A stretch of 64,000 nucleotides of DNA from Chimonanthus salicifolius. Its lineage: Eukaryota; Streptophyta; Magnoliopsida; Laurales; Calycanthaceae. The notes under the pieces are model-generated. The model was given only the letters and a program-made list of their open reading frames with translations, searched no databases and was not told the DNA's origin. Shown piece by piece: positions 1 through 12,645 of the stretch; within the stretch, counting starts at the first letter, position 1; each line of letters opens with the position of its first letter. The position numbers and the translations under genes are program-made. Location of the stretch: contig CM023540.1 in assembly GCA_013350335.1 (NCBI GenBank), positions 60,407,195 through 60,471,194 on the forward strand, in the 5' to 3' direction.

Positions 1-779
1 CCATGCTCCATTGGGGCGACCGAGAAGCAAGCATGGGGACACCTTGACGAGGCTTTGCCGTCAAGGGGGATAATTTGTGATTGTTTATAACTTGACGAGG
101 TTTTTCTGTCAAGGGGGTTATGGCAGCATGATGGTATGGATGATGGGTAGGATTCATGACATAGGACACCCATTGCATGACATTGCACCAAATTGCATGG
201 TTTTGGATATGATATTATCTATATGTTTTGTTACCACTAATCCATGTGTTAGCCCTACTCGGAGTCCTACGGGGTGCGTTGTCTAACGCCCTACTTCTAC
301 CCTAGCTGATGACGCAGGAGAGGGCGGAAACGGAGGACGAGACAGGAGCCAAGCTTAGGAGCTTGGGGAAGCGAGCTGTTTAGTTTATTTAAGTTTTATT
401 TTGGAAATGTAATTTTGAGTAACTTAGCTCGTTGGAATGTAATAACTTAAATTACTTGCTATGTTTTGGATTTTATTTTGGACAGTACGATTTAGTGGTA
501 CTTTAGTAATTAAATGGATTTTTCTTCCCTGCTATCTGAAAATTGGTAGGATAGTCTCTATTATAATTCCGCACTTAGTTTAATATTCCGCAAGCTTACT
601 TCTACGTGTGAACCGTTCTCATGGACTTCGTTCCACGCACACGTAGGGTTGGCCAGTTAAGGGCCTGGCTTTAGAAGCTCGGACTTAACTCGCGTCGTGA
701 CGTCCGCTTTGTCACTCTTTATTTCAAAAAAAAAAAAAAATAGACTCTGATTTTCGGGTGAAAAGGGGCGGGCGTTACA
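1..779 (+). mobile_element. 3' part of a chromovirus-type LTR, truncated by window edge
   Basis: The fragment ends in GGGCGGGCGTTACA, the tail shared by the other LTRs here, and is preceded by an A-run and the TAGACTCTGATTTTCGG block also seen at 18,350, 30,690 and 56,860. It carries the tail of the GTCGGGGCG/CCGAGAAGC repeat, two CTTGACG...GTCAAG hairpins (43-65 and 91-113), and the TCTAACGCCC...GATGACGCAG block (ends at 317). No internal coding follows it; after 779 the 57-bp array of an older element starts. It is either a solo LTR or a remnant; the left side and any target-site duplication lie outside the window. Confidence 0.8.
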
Positions 780-829
780 TACTACACCTCCGCTTATCCT
801 TAACCCGAAGGTGTCCTAAATTGAAACAT

Positions 830-1102
830 CGTACAATCTCACATCACAGGTTGTCCCCACTTTACAGGTATCATATCCTGGAACGCCGCATCACACCACT
901 CCTCAGACTGTCCCCACCCCACAGGTGTCATAGTCTGGAATAACACATCATATCACAACTCAAATTGTCCCCACCCTGTACGTGTTATAGTCTCGAATAA
1001 CACATCATATCACAACTCAGATTGTCCCCATCCTGTAGGTGTCATAGTCTTGAGTAACACATCATACCACAACTCAGATTGTCCGCGCCCTACAGATGTC
1101 AT
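830..1102. repeat. 57-bp minisatellite, left half (about 5 units)
   Basis: The motif TGTCCCCACCCTGTAGGTGT recurs with starts at 852, 909, 966, 1023 and 1080, exactly 57 bp apart. The array stops at the TSD copy GTCAT (1098-1102) of the inserted solo LTR and resumes in phase at 4684. Confidence 0.9.
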
Positions 1103-1584
1103 TGTAACACCCGCCCCTTTCACCCAAAATCAGAGTCTATTTTTTTTTTTTTTTTTGAAGTAAAGAGTGACAAAGGGCGCGAGACGTCACGACGCGAGTT
1201 AAGTTCGAGCTTCTAAAGCCTGGCCGCTAACTGGTCAACCCTACGTGCACGTGGAACGATGTCCACGAGAACGGTTCACACGTAGACGTAAGCTCACGGA
1301 ATATAACTTAATGCGGAACATGATAATAGAGACTATCCTACCAGTTGTAGATAGCAAGGAAGTACGGCGCTTAAATTACTAAAATACCCCTAAATTCATA
1401 ATTATATCTCAAAATGCAAATGTTCAAAGTAAAGACCAAACCATAGTAAGAAATATAAATTATACAGTCCGACGAGCTAAGCTACTCAATTACATATTCC
1501 AAAATAAATTTAAATAAACTAAGTAGCCCGCTTCCCCAAGCTCCTACGCTTGGCTCCCGTCTCGTCCTTCGTTTACGCCATCTC

Positions 1585-3569
1585 CTGCGTCATCAGCTAG
1601 GGTAAGAAGTAGGGCATTAGAGAACGTGCCCATTAGGACTCCGAGTAGGGTTAACACATGGATTAGTGATAACAAGCATACAGATAATAATATAATGAAA
1701 ACCATAAAATGAATGCTATGCCATAGGTGTCTATGTCATGAGTCCCACCCATCATCCACACCATCATGATATCACCATGTCTGCTTCTCGGTCGCCCTGA
1801 CAGAGCATGGACTCCGGTTATATCTCAACACATCAAGATATCCCCATGTTTGCTTCTCGGTCGCCCCGACGGAGCATGGACTCCGGTTCCTTTATTTTCC
1901 CGCCCATGCCATGCATGAGATGTAATTGCGATATGCTATATAGTATTTAAATCATTGTAAATGTAATATGCCATATGCCATATAATATATATAAATCATA
2001 ATCTTAAAACCCATCATAAAACCAATCATATAATTACCAAATTAAATCAAGGAGACCATCATATAACACGTAATCCACGGCTTACAAAAGGTAGGAATCC
2101 TACGGAATACCGACTAGCGTCCCTTTTTCGTTTCCGTTCCCGAATTTCAAGTCGTCGATCGCACACCGATTGCGATATCCGATACCTTATTACATATGAA
2201 CAATCAGTCTATGTTTTTAACCATTATTAAGTCCTTAATTTATGCCTTAGTGGGGTTCGGCCATACACCATGGCCGAACCCTACTAATTGGGTTTGTGGG
2301 TCCCATCTTAATCCATTGATTATCTTAACTTTGTGAGTTTAAAAACCAGCACCCTAGGCTTTATTTAATCCATACTTAAGGTTACCATAATTGCACTTAA
2401 GTCCATGATCATCTTCTATGGGGTTCGGCCATGTATCATGGCCAAACCCATGGTTCTTGAATTTGACCATTATTTACGGTTTTGCCACTACCTCTTTTCT
2501 ATGACTAATCAATCATTCATCCATGCATAATTAAGTCCATAACTGATCATTAAACTTAGATCCCTTAGTTCATTTCATTATGCCACAAAATCATTAAAAC
2601 AACCCTTTTTCTTAACTTAATCCTCATTAATTAAGACACATACATAACCCTACACTTAGCCCATCAAATGGCTCATAAATTGGGTCATGGGTATCATTAA
2701 AATCAGCCCCTTTAATTTAATCCAATCCCCATTTTTCCTTGGGTCTTTTGTCACAGTTTAAATCCATCACAAGTCCCTCCATGAGGGGATTTAAATCATA
2801 CCTTTAAATCATCAACTTTGATCATTAATTTGGCACATTTTTGAGTCCATTAATGACTCATTTAGTCAAGCCATATTCCCCATTGTTTTCATGGGTTTCA
2901 AAATACTTGAACCCTCAAAATCTCCCCATGGTTTTCCTCATTTAAAAACCCCTTCAAAAATCACTAACATTCATTCATTTAGAACCTTTAAAAAAAATCA
3001 TTCACCACTTATCATAGCCTCCATTCTTTAATCTCATTTAAAATTCTAATACATCACCATAGGGTTCAAAAACATTCCCTCCATAAAATCTCTCCATGGT
3101 TTTATTTTTAAAACATTATTTCTAATGCTTAAAGTCCATTTAAAACCATCACCCTTCTCCATCAATTTCCACATTTAAGATCCCTTTAAAATTACTACAT
3201 TTAATCATTTAAACCCTAAAAATCATTAATTATCCTCTATGGCTTCCATTCTTTAAAACCCTAATAAAATCATTTAATCACCTACCATGGGGTTCGGCCA
3301 TACTACATGGCCGAACCCTATGGCCCATGATTTCTCCCAACATTACATACCTCCATGCTTAAGTAAATTTTAATCCCTAATATTCTTAATGCATCCTTCA
3401 CTTTTTTTACCTAATTTACCCATTAGGGTTTTGTCCATTTTTTTCATCCTTTCATTGGGTGGATTTGAGATCCAAGGCCCATGATAATTTGGCCACCATT
3501 AAATCCAAGAAATGGACCCCAAATTTTAAACCTTAAACAAAATCTAACCTCTTGTTTAGAAATACTTAC
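1585..3569 (-). other. Putative leader intron inside the solo LTR
   Basis: On the minus strand a GTAAGTATTT donor-like site (3569) follows a GA-rich leader, and a TCTAATGCCC...CTAG...GATGACGCAG/G acceptor-like block ends at 1585. The GGGTTCGGCC hairpins lie between them. The arrangement recurs in the other LTR families of the window. Splicing itself is inferred, not shown. Confidence 0.4.
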
Positions 3570-4561
3570 GGATCCGACGGCTCCTCCGACTTTTCTTTCT
3601 CTTCTTGGACTCCTTGGCCTTCTTTCTTCTTCTTCTCCTTTGTTGGTCGGTCAAGATGTTTGATCAAGATGAAGGCATCAAAGCTTGGGTTCGGCCAACA
3701 TGGAGTGTGTTTGAGAGAGGGAGAGGAAGAGATGGTGAGGAAGAAGATTCTAAGCTTTGATCTTGGAGTGATGGCCAAGCTTGAGCTTCTTTCTTCTCTT
3801 TTTCTTCCAAGTTTTTCTTCTTCTTTCTCTTGTTGGTGTGGGACGGTTTTGAGAGACCAAAATGGAGAGATGAGAGGAAAAACCCATCTCATCCCAAGGC
3901 TTGCTTAAGTTACACTTCACCATTAATTTTCCCAACACCAAGCATGGGCTTTACATGCTTAGTGGTGGTGGTTGGGACCAACCACCACTAGCCAACGTTT
4001 TTGGTGTCTTAGAGATAAGATGGTTTGGGTCTTCCATCTTTTGACCCGTTTTGACCACCTTTTTGGATAGTTTAATTATTTAATTAATTAGATAATTCCC
4101 ATTTAACCTAATTACATTCTCTTAAATTCCCTCCATGTATTCACCCATGGTTGACCAATTCAACCATGGTGGCCGGCCCTACCAATCCTTGGTCCACACG
4201 CCACCTCACTTGGTGAGGTGGAGGTGGGTCCCAATCGGCCATGTCACCTTGGTCTAATTAAAATTAACTTAGGTGATTTAATTAAATCCCTTTCAATTAC
4301 TTGGATCACCATTGGGCCCATGGCCCAATTACATTCACCTCTTACCCATTTACCTTAAAGCTTACGTCATCTTGATCCATTGGGTCCCAAATGGGTATTG
4401 GGTCCAATTTGACCATCCTTGGCCCAATTGACCATTTAAACGAATTTAATCCAATCCATGGTCCATTGGGCCATAATTGGGCCTTTGTCCAAATTTTGAT
4501 CCATTTACCATCTATCCCATTAAATTTCCCAATTTCCATCCTTAAAACAAATAATAGCCAC

Positions 4562-4573
4562 ATATATATATAC

Positions 4574-4604
<31 letters not shown>

Positions 4605-4605
4605 C

Positions 4606-4656
<51 letters not shown>
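4562..4656. repeat. AT/TATACA microsatellite
   Basis: About 95 bp of alternating AT with interspersed AC steps. It lies near the head of the minus-strand solo LTR and produces a spurious Ile-Tyr repeat ORF. Confidence 0.95.
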
Positions 4657-4659
<3 letters not shown>

Positions 4660-4683
4660 ATTTAAAAATTCTGGGCTATTACA

Positions 4684-5060
4684 GTCATAGCCTGGAATAA
4701 CACATCATATCATAACTCAGACTGTCTCCACCCTGTAGGTGTCATAGTTTGGAATAGCACATCATATCATAACTCAGACTGTCCCCACCGTATAGGTGTC
4801 ATAGTTTGGAATAACACATCATATCACCACTCAGACTGTCCCCATCTACAGGTGTCATAGTCTGGATTAGCACATCATACCACAACTCATATTGTCCCCA
4901 CCCTGCAGATTTCATAGCTTGGAATAACGCATCATATCACAACTCAGACTGTCCCCACCCTGTAGGTGTCATAGTTTGGAATAACACATCATATCAAAAC
5001 TCTGACCGTCCCCAACCTGTAGGTGTCATAGTCTAGAATAACACATCACATTCCACCTCA
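4684..5060. repeat. 57-bp minisatellite, right half (about 6 units)
   Basis: The same motif as in 830-1102, with unit anchors at 4723, 4780, 4837, 4893, 4950 and 5007 (spacing 57, one unit 56). It begins with the second TSD copy GTCAT of the inserted LTR and decays after about 5050 into unique-looking sequence. Confidence 0.9.
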
Positions 5061-6793
5061 TACTACCCTTGGTGAACCGACGCTCAGCCCAAAGATTTCC
5101 TTCGAATCACCATAACCACCTCACAACTTGTCCCTCCTTGGGACTCTAGGAGGCCATGCCTCCCCCATATGCATGTCCGAGGAACGCAAGATGGGCCTAA
5201 CTGCCTAATCCTCATGAGAGAGCATACCTGCCCATAGCCAAGCATCGAGTAGTCTATCTGACAAGTTAGGCGAAATCTCTAGGTCCTGGTGTAGCCTAAT
5301 CTCTAAGCCCCACCGTCATCCCACGTACACCAGTTACATGCATTCATAGATAATCTTTGACATGTTATCAACATTATACAACGGATCATAATCAGACATA
5401 TAGATTATTGTCTATCGCATGTTAACATGTTATCACACCATCATGTTGTCAATCAATTCATCCAAACAATTAAACATGCATATACTACAGATTATCACAT
5501 CCAATCATCATATTTTTACCATCACCGAACACGAGTACTCGGAGTGGTCCCCTCACCACATAATCATCTGAATGGTTCCCTTACCGAGTGGCTAAATAAA
5601 CATATGGGTTCTTTTCTGCGTACCTCGTGTCGTTCAAGTAGCTAAATATGGATATATGCAGAAATGCGTATGTTAAAGTTGTGATAGTTCCCTCAATTGT
5701 GTGTTTTGAAACCAACTGCGGGCAAGCGGGTCCACTGGGTTGAAGGGGGCTTGATCTGTTGGAAAAAGAACACGAGGATAAGTAACAGGATAAAATGAGC
5801 AAAATTAAGTCTGGGATGGAAATGGGCCTAAAAACGGGTCGGGCTCAAACCAGGCCGAACTGAGCTAGAAACTGGGTAGGGTCGGACTAAGGGTTGGGCT
5901 TAACAGGGTTGGGCAGGACCAGATCTGGCCAACTGGGTCGACCCAAGGCTGGGCCGAATAGGGTTGGGCCGAACCAGATCTGGCCAATTGGGCCAAACCT
6001 AAGGCTGGGCCGAACAGGGTTGAGTCGAACTGGGCTGAGAAAAGGCCCAAAAAAACTGAGCCTAGTTCTCGGACCCAGCTGAGTTGGATCGGCAACCCAA
6101 CTGAAGGAAAAGAGAGGAAAAAGAAGGAAAAACTAGAAAAAAGGAAAGAAAACAAGGAAAGGGGAGGAAAAGGGAAAAGAGGAAAGAGAAAAGAACTGGA
6201 GAAGAGAAGATAAGGGAGTACCTAGATCTGGTTGAACGGCGGGATTCGGTGGGGCTCGGCTTCAAAGAACGAGCTTGAAGAAGAGAGGGGATTGGAGAGA
6301 GGAGAAAATATCTGGACTGCAGACCACGGTGGGAGGCGATGGTCAGGCTAGAGCAGTGACTGAGAGAAAGGAACGAGAGAGGGTGCGACGAGGAGAGGGA
6401 GGGAAAGATGATAGCTAAGGAGAGAATGGAGGAAAGAAAGAAATGAAGCAGTAGGCGCAACACTGTAGCTCAGTGCTATAGTGCGGCGCAAGGAGGGGTT
6501 TAATAAGGGGAAGTTTAGGGTTAGGGTTTTTGGGGTTTTTTTTTTAAATCCAAACCTCAGGCCTTTTAAAAAGATTTGAAACCCAGTAAAACTCGAATAT
6601 TGAACGTCGAGGGAGAAAACGTGTGGTTTTCAAAATGTTTTGGCATGATAATACATTAAATAATTTAAATTATCAAAATACTCTTCGAGTCTCTGAACTC
6701 GAAATCGAACAAATAGGGGCTCACCGTGGGGCCACACTCACCACATTGCTACTAAGATCCTAAAATCCTGAAAAATCAAGTCGGGTCATTACA

Positions 6794-7753
6794 GATTTAG
6801 GCATATTTCACAATTATTTCTTTAACTTTTTTATTAAATATTATTTAATTCTATTTAATTAGTATAATGATTCAATGATGTATAGTGTGTCCCTAGCATA
6901 CATACATGGGAGACCACAATGTGGTCCAACAGCAAACCTCAAGGGATACAATACAGTAGCGGCACCAAATGTTAGTCTCCAAAGGGGAGACCAACTTTTT
7001 AAACGTTATATGATGCATGTGGGGATACCAACTTTTTATTTGAATTTAAATTTTAAAAGACATTTGTTCAAGACAGACGAAGAAATTGAAAAGAAAAGAA
7101 AAATATAAAATGGTGGTAATAACAGCATATACATGACGTGAGATGTGGCATCAGCCCTCATGAGACTAGAGTGTAGAAGACTTATAAGAATTAAAAGAAA
7201 TAAAGAATAAAAAAGAAATGGTGGAAAAAGGAAAGCTAATAATTAGAAGAGGGTGAAAATCTAAAAAGGAAAAGTATGATCGTTAGGTGTTCGAGAGTGG
7301 GACGTAAAAGGCAAATAGCTTTTTAAGCTTTTAGTAAAGTCAACAGCCACTCTTGATATCATAATATCATCACCGCCGATCCAAAAGGATGAAAGATTAC
7401 ACCCCGATTTCATCATCATTGCGTGATATTTAGGCCTTGAAAAAGAAGCCCTAGAGACGGATATGTCTCTTCCATTATTATGTACTCATCTCGACTCTGT
7501 CAATTCATCATAGACACTTTTCTTTTTCTCTCATTCTCTCTTTGGTTTTTAAAGAAAATATATATTTTCATAATTACTTTTTCTTAAAATTTTATTAATT
7601 TATTATTCATGTTTGAATTAATTTTATTAATTAGAAAGATTTAAGTATTCTCAAATCGTTCAGAGCCCACTAACTCATTAAAATTAAACACTTCAAATGG
7701 TCATCACAATTATTCAAGAGATGTTTGGTATTTTGTATGGTCAATTATCGTAA
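6794..7753. other. Unassigned non-coding sequence
   Basis: AT-rich sequence following the LTR boundary at 6793. I see no domain, tandem repeat or LTR terminus here. A 77-codon ORF at 6875-7108 has no recognisable feature. It may be the flank into which the minus-strand element inserted. Confidence 0.4.
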
Positions 7754-7955
7754 CAAGGACAAAATTTATTAAGAGATATGAAAGAGTGAAATTCCAATTT
7801 TATCCATATCGGTGTACTGCTCATCAAGTAGTGGTGTACCTATATGCAGAACATATACATGCAGAGTGGCGTGTTACCGATACACCGATACTTGATGATA
7901 AGGATAAAATGAGAATTTAACTCTATCCCGTATCTCCTAATAAATTTTGCCCATG
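7754..7955. mobile_element. MITE-like hairpin element, 202 bp
   Basis: The ends are inverted repeats: the left end CAAGGACAAAATTTATTA (7754) matches the reverse complement of the right end, CATGGGCAAAATTTATTA (ending 7955), over about 25 bp with few mismatches. Weaker complementarity continues inward (TATCGGTGTA is present in both arms). There is no coding capacity. This fits a miniature inverted-repeat element, and the CA-G-G start is hAT-like. I could not find a convincing 8- or 9-bp target-site duplication, so the superfamily is not assigned. Confidence 0.65.
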
Positions 7956-10900
7956 TTAGAATGGACGTCCATTTTGTATAAAAATTCAAATTATTTATAA
8001 TTATAGGGATTAAATGAGAAATTAGATATGTTGAAATAAATTATCTTGTGGTTAATTGATGATTTGAGAGAAATCTTTAGGGTAGGAGATCACAAACCTA
8101 ATACCACTTGCCTTTGATTTAAATGGGTCATCCTAAAGAGGCAATCACATCATAGATTAAATTTGATTGGTTGGACTTTAGGATAAATTTGATGTTGGAC
8201 ACTATAATTGGATCCCATCTAATTAGCCATTAATTTGTTACACTTGGATCATTAGGATTTAGTGGTGGATCCCATGCCCTGAGTGACCCTAAATCCAACC
8301 CAAATAACCCAATTAAATTCCAAATAGTCTTAAATCCATACCCAATTACCTATATTGACCATGGTCAACATTCTCTTAAAAATCTCTCCGATCCGTGTCC
8401 AAACCCCATTCCAACATGAAAGCCTTAAATTCCCTGTCCTTTTGGTGTGTTTTGCATAGTGGAGATAGACCAAGGTCAATTGAAACTTGGGAAGGAACCA
8501 TGGTATTTTTGGAGTCTTATCCTTTGTGTTTAACAAGTCAATAAAGACCGCACATGTGTCAGTCCAATGTCAATTTAGAGTATTTTACCAGAATTTTTTT
8601 TTTTCCATTTTTCATAGAGTATTTTTAGGAAATGGTAGAATAGTCTTTTGCCATTATTTTTCCTATAAATACACTTGTAGTTTTCGATTTTTATCAAGAA
8701 GTAAACAATTAATTTTTGGCAAATTCTTCTTTCTCCCAAATTCGAATATTTGGTGAATTATCAGAGTCTTGGACTTGAAGCTTCGATCATTATACGAATC
8801 TTTGAATCCACCTCAATCTTTGGATCAAACCCAAATCAGTATCATATTTTGAAATTTTCATTGTTTAGGCTTGAGTTTCGATTATATGCTTGAATTTTTA
8901 AACATCTCTTAATTTCATTTGATCTGATAAAATCCATGAAAAGAGTTATTATTAATCATAACTCAACCCTGAAAACTGATTTTTAAATATCTCTTGGAAG
9001 GATTATTAATCACATTAAGAGAAGAGGCATGATTGCTTGAAACCCAACCAGTCTAGGCTTTCGGATTTGTAATAAATTTGAAACACTCAATTTCCTGGTG
9101 TATGTAAGGATGACGGTTTGTCTTCCCCTATTGCATCAATTGGTCATCAGAGCGAAAGTTCCTTTAAGATACTATTTTTGGCATACCTTCGATTTCCATC
9201 ACAAATTTGAAATTTTGTTTGCTATCGACCAATGTAATTTTTAGTTCATTTTTTCATGTGGATGTAATTGAAATGTAATTTTACTGTATTCATCGATTTT
9301 AAAATTTATAAGCTTTCCAGACATTAATTCTATGGGCCAATTGTAACTTTTTTAATTATTTTGGAAACTAAAAATTTTAGGAAAAATTAAAAGAGCACAA
9401 AATATTCCATTTTCATGTGGGCTAGTGGGACCCACACTTGTTTGGACGAAATTGGAGAGAGTTGCATATTCAATTTTCAAATTTAGTATGTAGAAGAAAA
9501 GTCCAAGTTGGCCACATCTTTCCTAAAAAGACAAAGACACATTTACCCCTCAATGGAGAGAATTTTGAGAATGGAGGCAGGGGCATTCTGGTACTCTGAG
9601 AATTTTGCCAAAATCTATAAATATTCTCTACAAGGGAGGCCTGATATAATTTTAAAAGGATTGAACGAGTTTCCTTAGAGCTCTCTCTCAAGTTTTCTCT
9701 CCTCCTCCTAGGTATGGTTTTCATCTCTTCAAATCATGTCCTCTAAAACTGCTATGAGTTGTAACCTAGTTTTGACCCTGAAAAAGTTGTATTCAAGAAA
9801 ATTTCATGAATAAATAGTTGTATCCCTTAAAGTCTAATTTCCATTATTGAAAGATTCAGGGTAATCCGAGATTGGAGTAGAAAGTTATGGCCAAAATACT
9901 AAGACTTTGTCAATACCCTCATTCCAAAATTCTACCCGAATTTGAGTTTTTCTTGACCCATATTTTTCATGGATCAAACTTTGAAATTTGATTTTTTGTT
10001 AATGGAAACTTGATTTCTAGAATTCGAACCCATCCAAACTCTCCATTGAAGAATTCTACATCTCTGAAAAATATTTTGGGAATTTTAAGATGATTGTTTA
10101 ATTGGTGAAAAAAAGTTGCAATAATGATTCTTAGATCTGAAATCTAGTTTTATGTGCGTTGTCATGAGAAAAATCATAGTTGGAAATCCCGAATGAATTT
10201 TTCAATGACATTTGATTTTTTGGAAACTAGATTGATAGATTTAGTTTTTGTAAAAATTTGAGAGCAAAATAAAATGGATTGATGCCCTAAATCAAGTCAG
10301 AAAGTGGAACAAAAGTTTTTGTTCAGGTCTGAGAAACAATTTTGCTGCAATTCACTAAATAAATCATAACTTGATCTCCAAATATCGAAAAGATACAAAA
10401 TTTGTCCCTATTATTATCTAGACAAGGAGATATATCTCTAGTAAGAATTTGGGAATTTTTAAATGAGCTCTGATACCCCAAATTTTGGACCAAATTTCAA
10501 AACATGGATTTGAAGTCAATTTTGCAGGAGTTCGGAAAATATTTTTTACTTGGGCTTTAGGAATTAGAACAATGTGAAATTTGTATCTAAATTCAAGGGA
10601 CATGGAGACCTATCTCTAGAAACAAATTGGGAAAAAAAGAAGATTATTTTATAGGTCAAATATGGTCTGTAAACCGAAAGTTCATGTTAGATTGTAATCC
10701 GTTTCAGCAGTGCAATTGTTGGATAATTTAGCCATAACTTGGGCTAGGAAAATCAGTTTGGGCCAAATAAGATATTTTTGAAAACGACTATGAGAGCGTA
10801 TATACTGTAAAAATATGAGAATTTATCGATAAGTGTGTTGTTCCTAGAAAATTCTGCAATATGAGTGAAATTTCACCCTATTTTGATTTTCTTGAAAAAT

Positions 10901-11572
10901 TTGGCTAATTGTGGAAATTTAAGAATTTTTGGTTTTCAATTGCTGGAAAAGAACCCTATTAATTTTAAAAGATGGACTCATCTGATTTTAATGGTTAAGA
11001 AGGATTTATCCTAAGTTGTTTTGGAACTTTAAAATTAAATTTTCAAGAATTTGGCTCGAGAGGTTGTTAGAAATGGAAACTTAGAGCTTGTCTTCTAGAG
11101 TAGAATGTGAAATGAAGTGTCCAACGGTAACATAGAATATGCCCCCAAGTTAAAGTCGAACAATGACACAAAGTTTCATCGAGTCGGAGGTGAAAGTAGG
11201 AAACTCCCTTTCACTCCTAACAATACAAGATGGAACTTAAAATGTGTTCTTTATAAGTGGAGTACGATTTTAACCTAAGGACTTCAGTAGACTATGGATA
11301 TACGGAATGCCTGGAGTGGGAAGAGACTTATATATTGGGTAACAGAATGTCTTAAAACGAGTTAAGTGACCTTAAGATAATGAGTATTGAACGATAACAT
11401 GAAGATTTCCCCCAAGTCAAAGTGTTGAAATAAGGAAGTGAAGTGTTCTCTCAATTGATGTGCTGAATAATGTAGAGAAATTACTTGTCAACTTAGTGCA
11501 AACTGAAATAAAGATTTCCAATTATTATTTGAGAAATGAAATGATAATCTGTGTTTTCATTGACGTAGGAAA
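7956..11572. other. Unassigned AT-rich region with promoter-like boxes and a PBS-like site
   Basis: Two TATAAAT boxes stand at 8664-8670 and 9616-9622; the second is followed by a CT-rich leader ending in a CTCCTAG/GTATGG donor-like site near 9710. TGGTCATCAGAGC at 9141-9153 resembles the initiator-Met PBS (TGGTATCAGAGC) with one extra base. It may be the LTR/leader of the Ty3/gypsy relic whose gag trace begins at 11573, but I could not define LTR ends. Confidence 0.35.
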
Positions 11573-12645
11573 ATGTCACAGGAAGGGCACTCGTCACAGA
11601 ATAGTTCTGACATGGAGTACATCGATGGGACCAGTGGCAATGTTTTCCTTGTTCCAACTGAGGTGCAGAATTTGCTACAAGACATAACGTGACTGAAAAT
11701 CATGGAGGATCAAGGTAGGATCCTGATGGCCGCATCACAACTCAAAGATGATACGAACCATTGGCGAAAATCTATAAAAGAGAACATTACGGAGACGGAG
11801 ATAACCTGGAAGGAGTTCGTGAAATGATTTTTGGAGAAATATCACTTGGACATTGAGAGGGAAGTTGGAACACAAGGTGTTTGGAACTTGGCACCAAAAA
11901 GTCTGGTCACTATGAGTCTTAACAAAGTTGTGAAAAATAGAATAAGGCAAGGTGGCAACGGATATTATGGACCCAACAAGAGACTCCGTGTAAGTTCTTC
12001 GGCCTTTACACCTATAATACAACAAGTTGGAAGTGTTTTCTCATGTTGGAATTGTGGGAAGACAAGCCATATCAAAAGAAATTGTCCACAATTTCGTCAG
12101 GCCTCATCCATTAAACAAAAGGGCTCGAAGCCTCATTCAGCTGCCACACATGCAAGTCAACCCATAGAGAGTGTCCACACATGTTATCAATGTGGACATG
12201 TGGGCCACAAGAAGGGTAATTGTGTAAAACTCTGGAGAAGCTCTCTCGTGCTATTTATGTAAGCAGCCAAGCCATCTTAGAAAGAACTACCCATAGGCAC
12301 AGTTACCTGGACATCTGTCACCTCAAGAAGACTTATCCACAACGCCGTCAGGTACCTCCAACACGAACTCTCTGTGAACCACTGGAAGGGTTTACACAGT
12401 TACCACAATCCTGTTCTCAGACTTAGACAGGACGACCCCCTATTCCAATGACTAAAGGAAGATTATACCACATCGCCCCAACACTGGAGACAACTGGTCA
12501 TACAAACCCCCAAGGTATAATCCTTCTTTGTAGTTCATATACGATAACATTAATTCAGTATGGAGCTCTATATTGTCTTATGTTCACACTTATGATTTTC
12601 CATCATGAATTTACTTGTGTAGACCTTTGCCATATAATCCATTAA
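11573..12645 (+). pseudogene. Decayed Ty3/gypsy gag (zinc knuckles) and protease linker
   Basis: An ATG at 11573 opens a short gag-like stretch ending at a TGA near 11690. Downstream a capsid-like segment (KENITETEITWKEFVK, then LEKYHLDIERE) is broken by a stop at about 11826. In the 143-codon ORF 11831-12262 two zinc knuckles are visible: CWNCGKTSHIKRNC and CYQCGHVGHKKGNC (CX2CX4HX4C), followed by a third damaged one in another frame. The stretch from 12448 resembles the gag-protease linker of Tekay-like chromoviruses, but the protease catalytic motif is not intact. No RT or integrase follows. This is the remnant of a much older element than the Tekay copy at 15322. Confidence 0.75.

Larger units (their letters stand above)
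1103..4683 (-). mobile_element. Solo LTR, 3,581 bp, TSD GTCAT
   Basis: The ends are TGTAACACCC (1103) and GGGCTATTACA (4683); read on the minus strand it starts TGTAATAGCCC and ends GGGCGGGTGTTACA. The 5-bp duplication GTCAT occurs at 1098-1102 and 4684-4688, and the interrupted 57-bp array is continuous across the insertion. No PBS, gag or pol is present, so this is a solo LTR left by LTR-LTR recombination. It contains three GGGTTCGGCC hairpins (about 2254, 2418, 3292), a minus-strand donor-like GTAAGTATTT at 3560-3569, a GA/CT-rich leader (3570-3900) and an AT microsatellite near its head (4562-4656). Same family as the LTR at 39578-47224. Confidence 0.93.
780..6793 (-). mobile_element. Old minus-strand LTR/leader region of an unidentified retroelement (interrupted 1103-4683)
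   Basis: Read on the minus strand it starts at 6793 with TGTAATGACCCGACTTG, a typical plant Ty3/gypsy LTR head. It then has a TATTAAAC box-like stretch near 6500, a long CT-rich leader (about 6100-6450) ending near a CTAG/GTACTC donor-like site at about 6220, purine/GGCC-rich direct repeats (about 5880-6030), and the 57-bp tandem array. No protein domain is visible. ORFs in the CT-rich part are low-complexity and not credible as genes. The 57-bp array is continued on both sides of the solo LTR 1103-4683, showing that this is the older sequence. The far end is cut by the LTR at 1-779, so the true length and family are unknown. Confidence 0.5.

Noticed and set aside
4391..4660. 89-codon ORF with Ile-Tyr repeats
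   Set aside because: Translation of the AT microsatellite in a solo LTR.
6062..6463. 133-codon Ser/Leu-rich ORF on the minus strand
   Set aside because: Low-complexity CT-rich leader of an LTR; no domain.
6505..6535. Interstitial telomere repeat (TTTAGGG-like)
   Set aside because: Only about two imperfect units (TTTAGGGTTAGGGTTTTTGGGG), not an array.
9141..9153. Genuine PBS defining a full LTR element at 8-13 kb
   Set aside because: One extra base in the core and no definable LTR ends; kept only as a PBS-like site.
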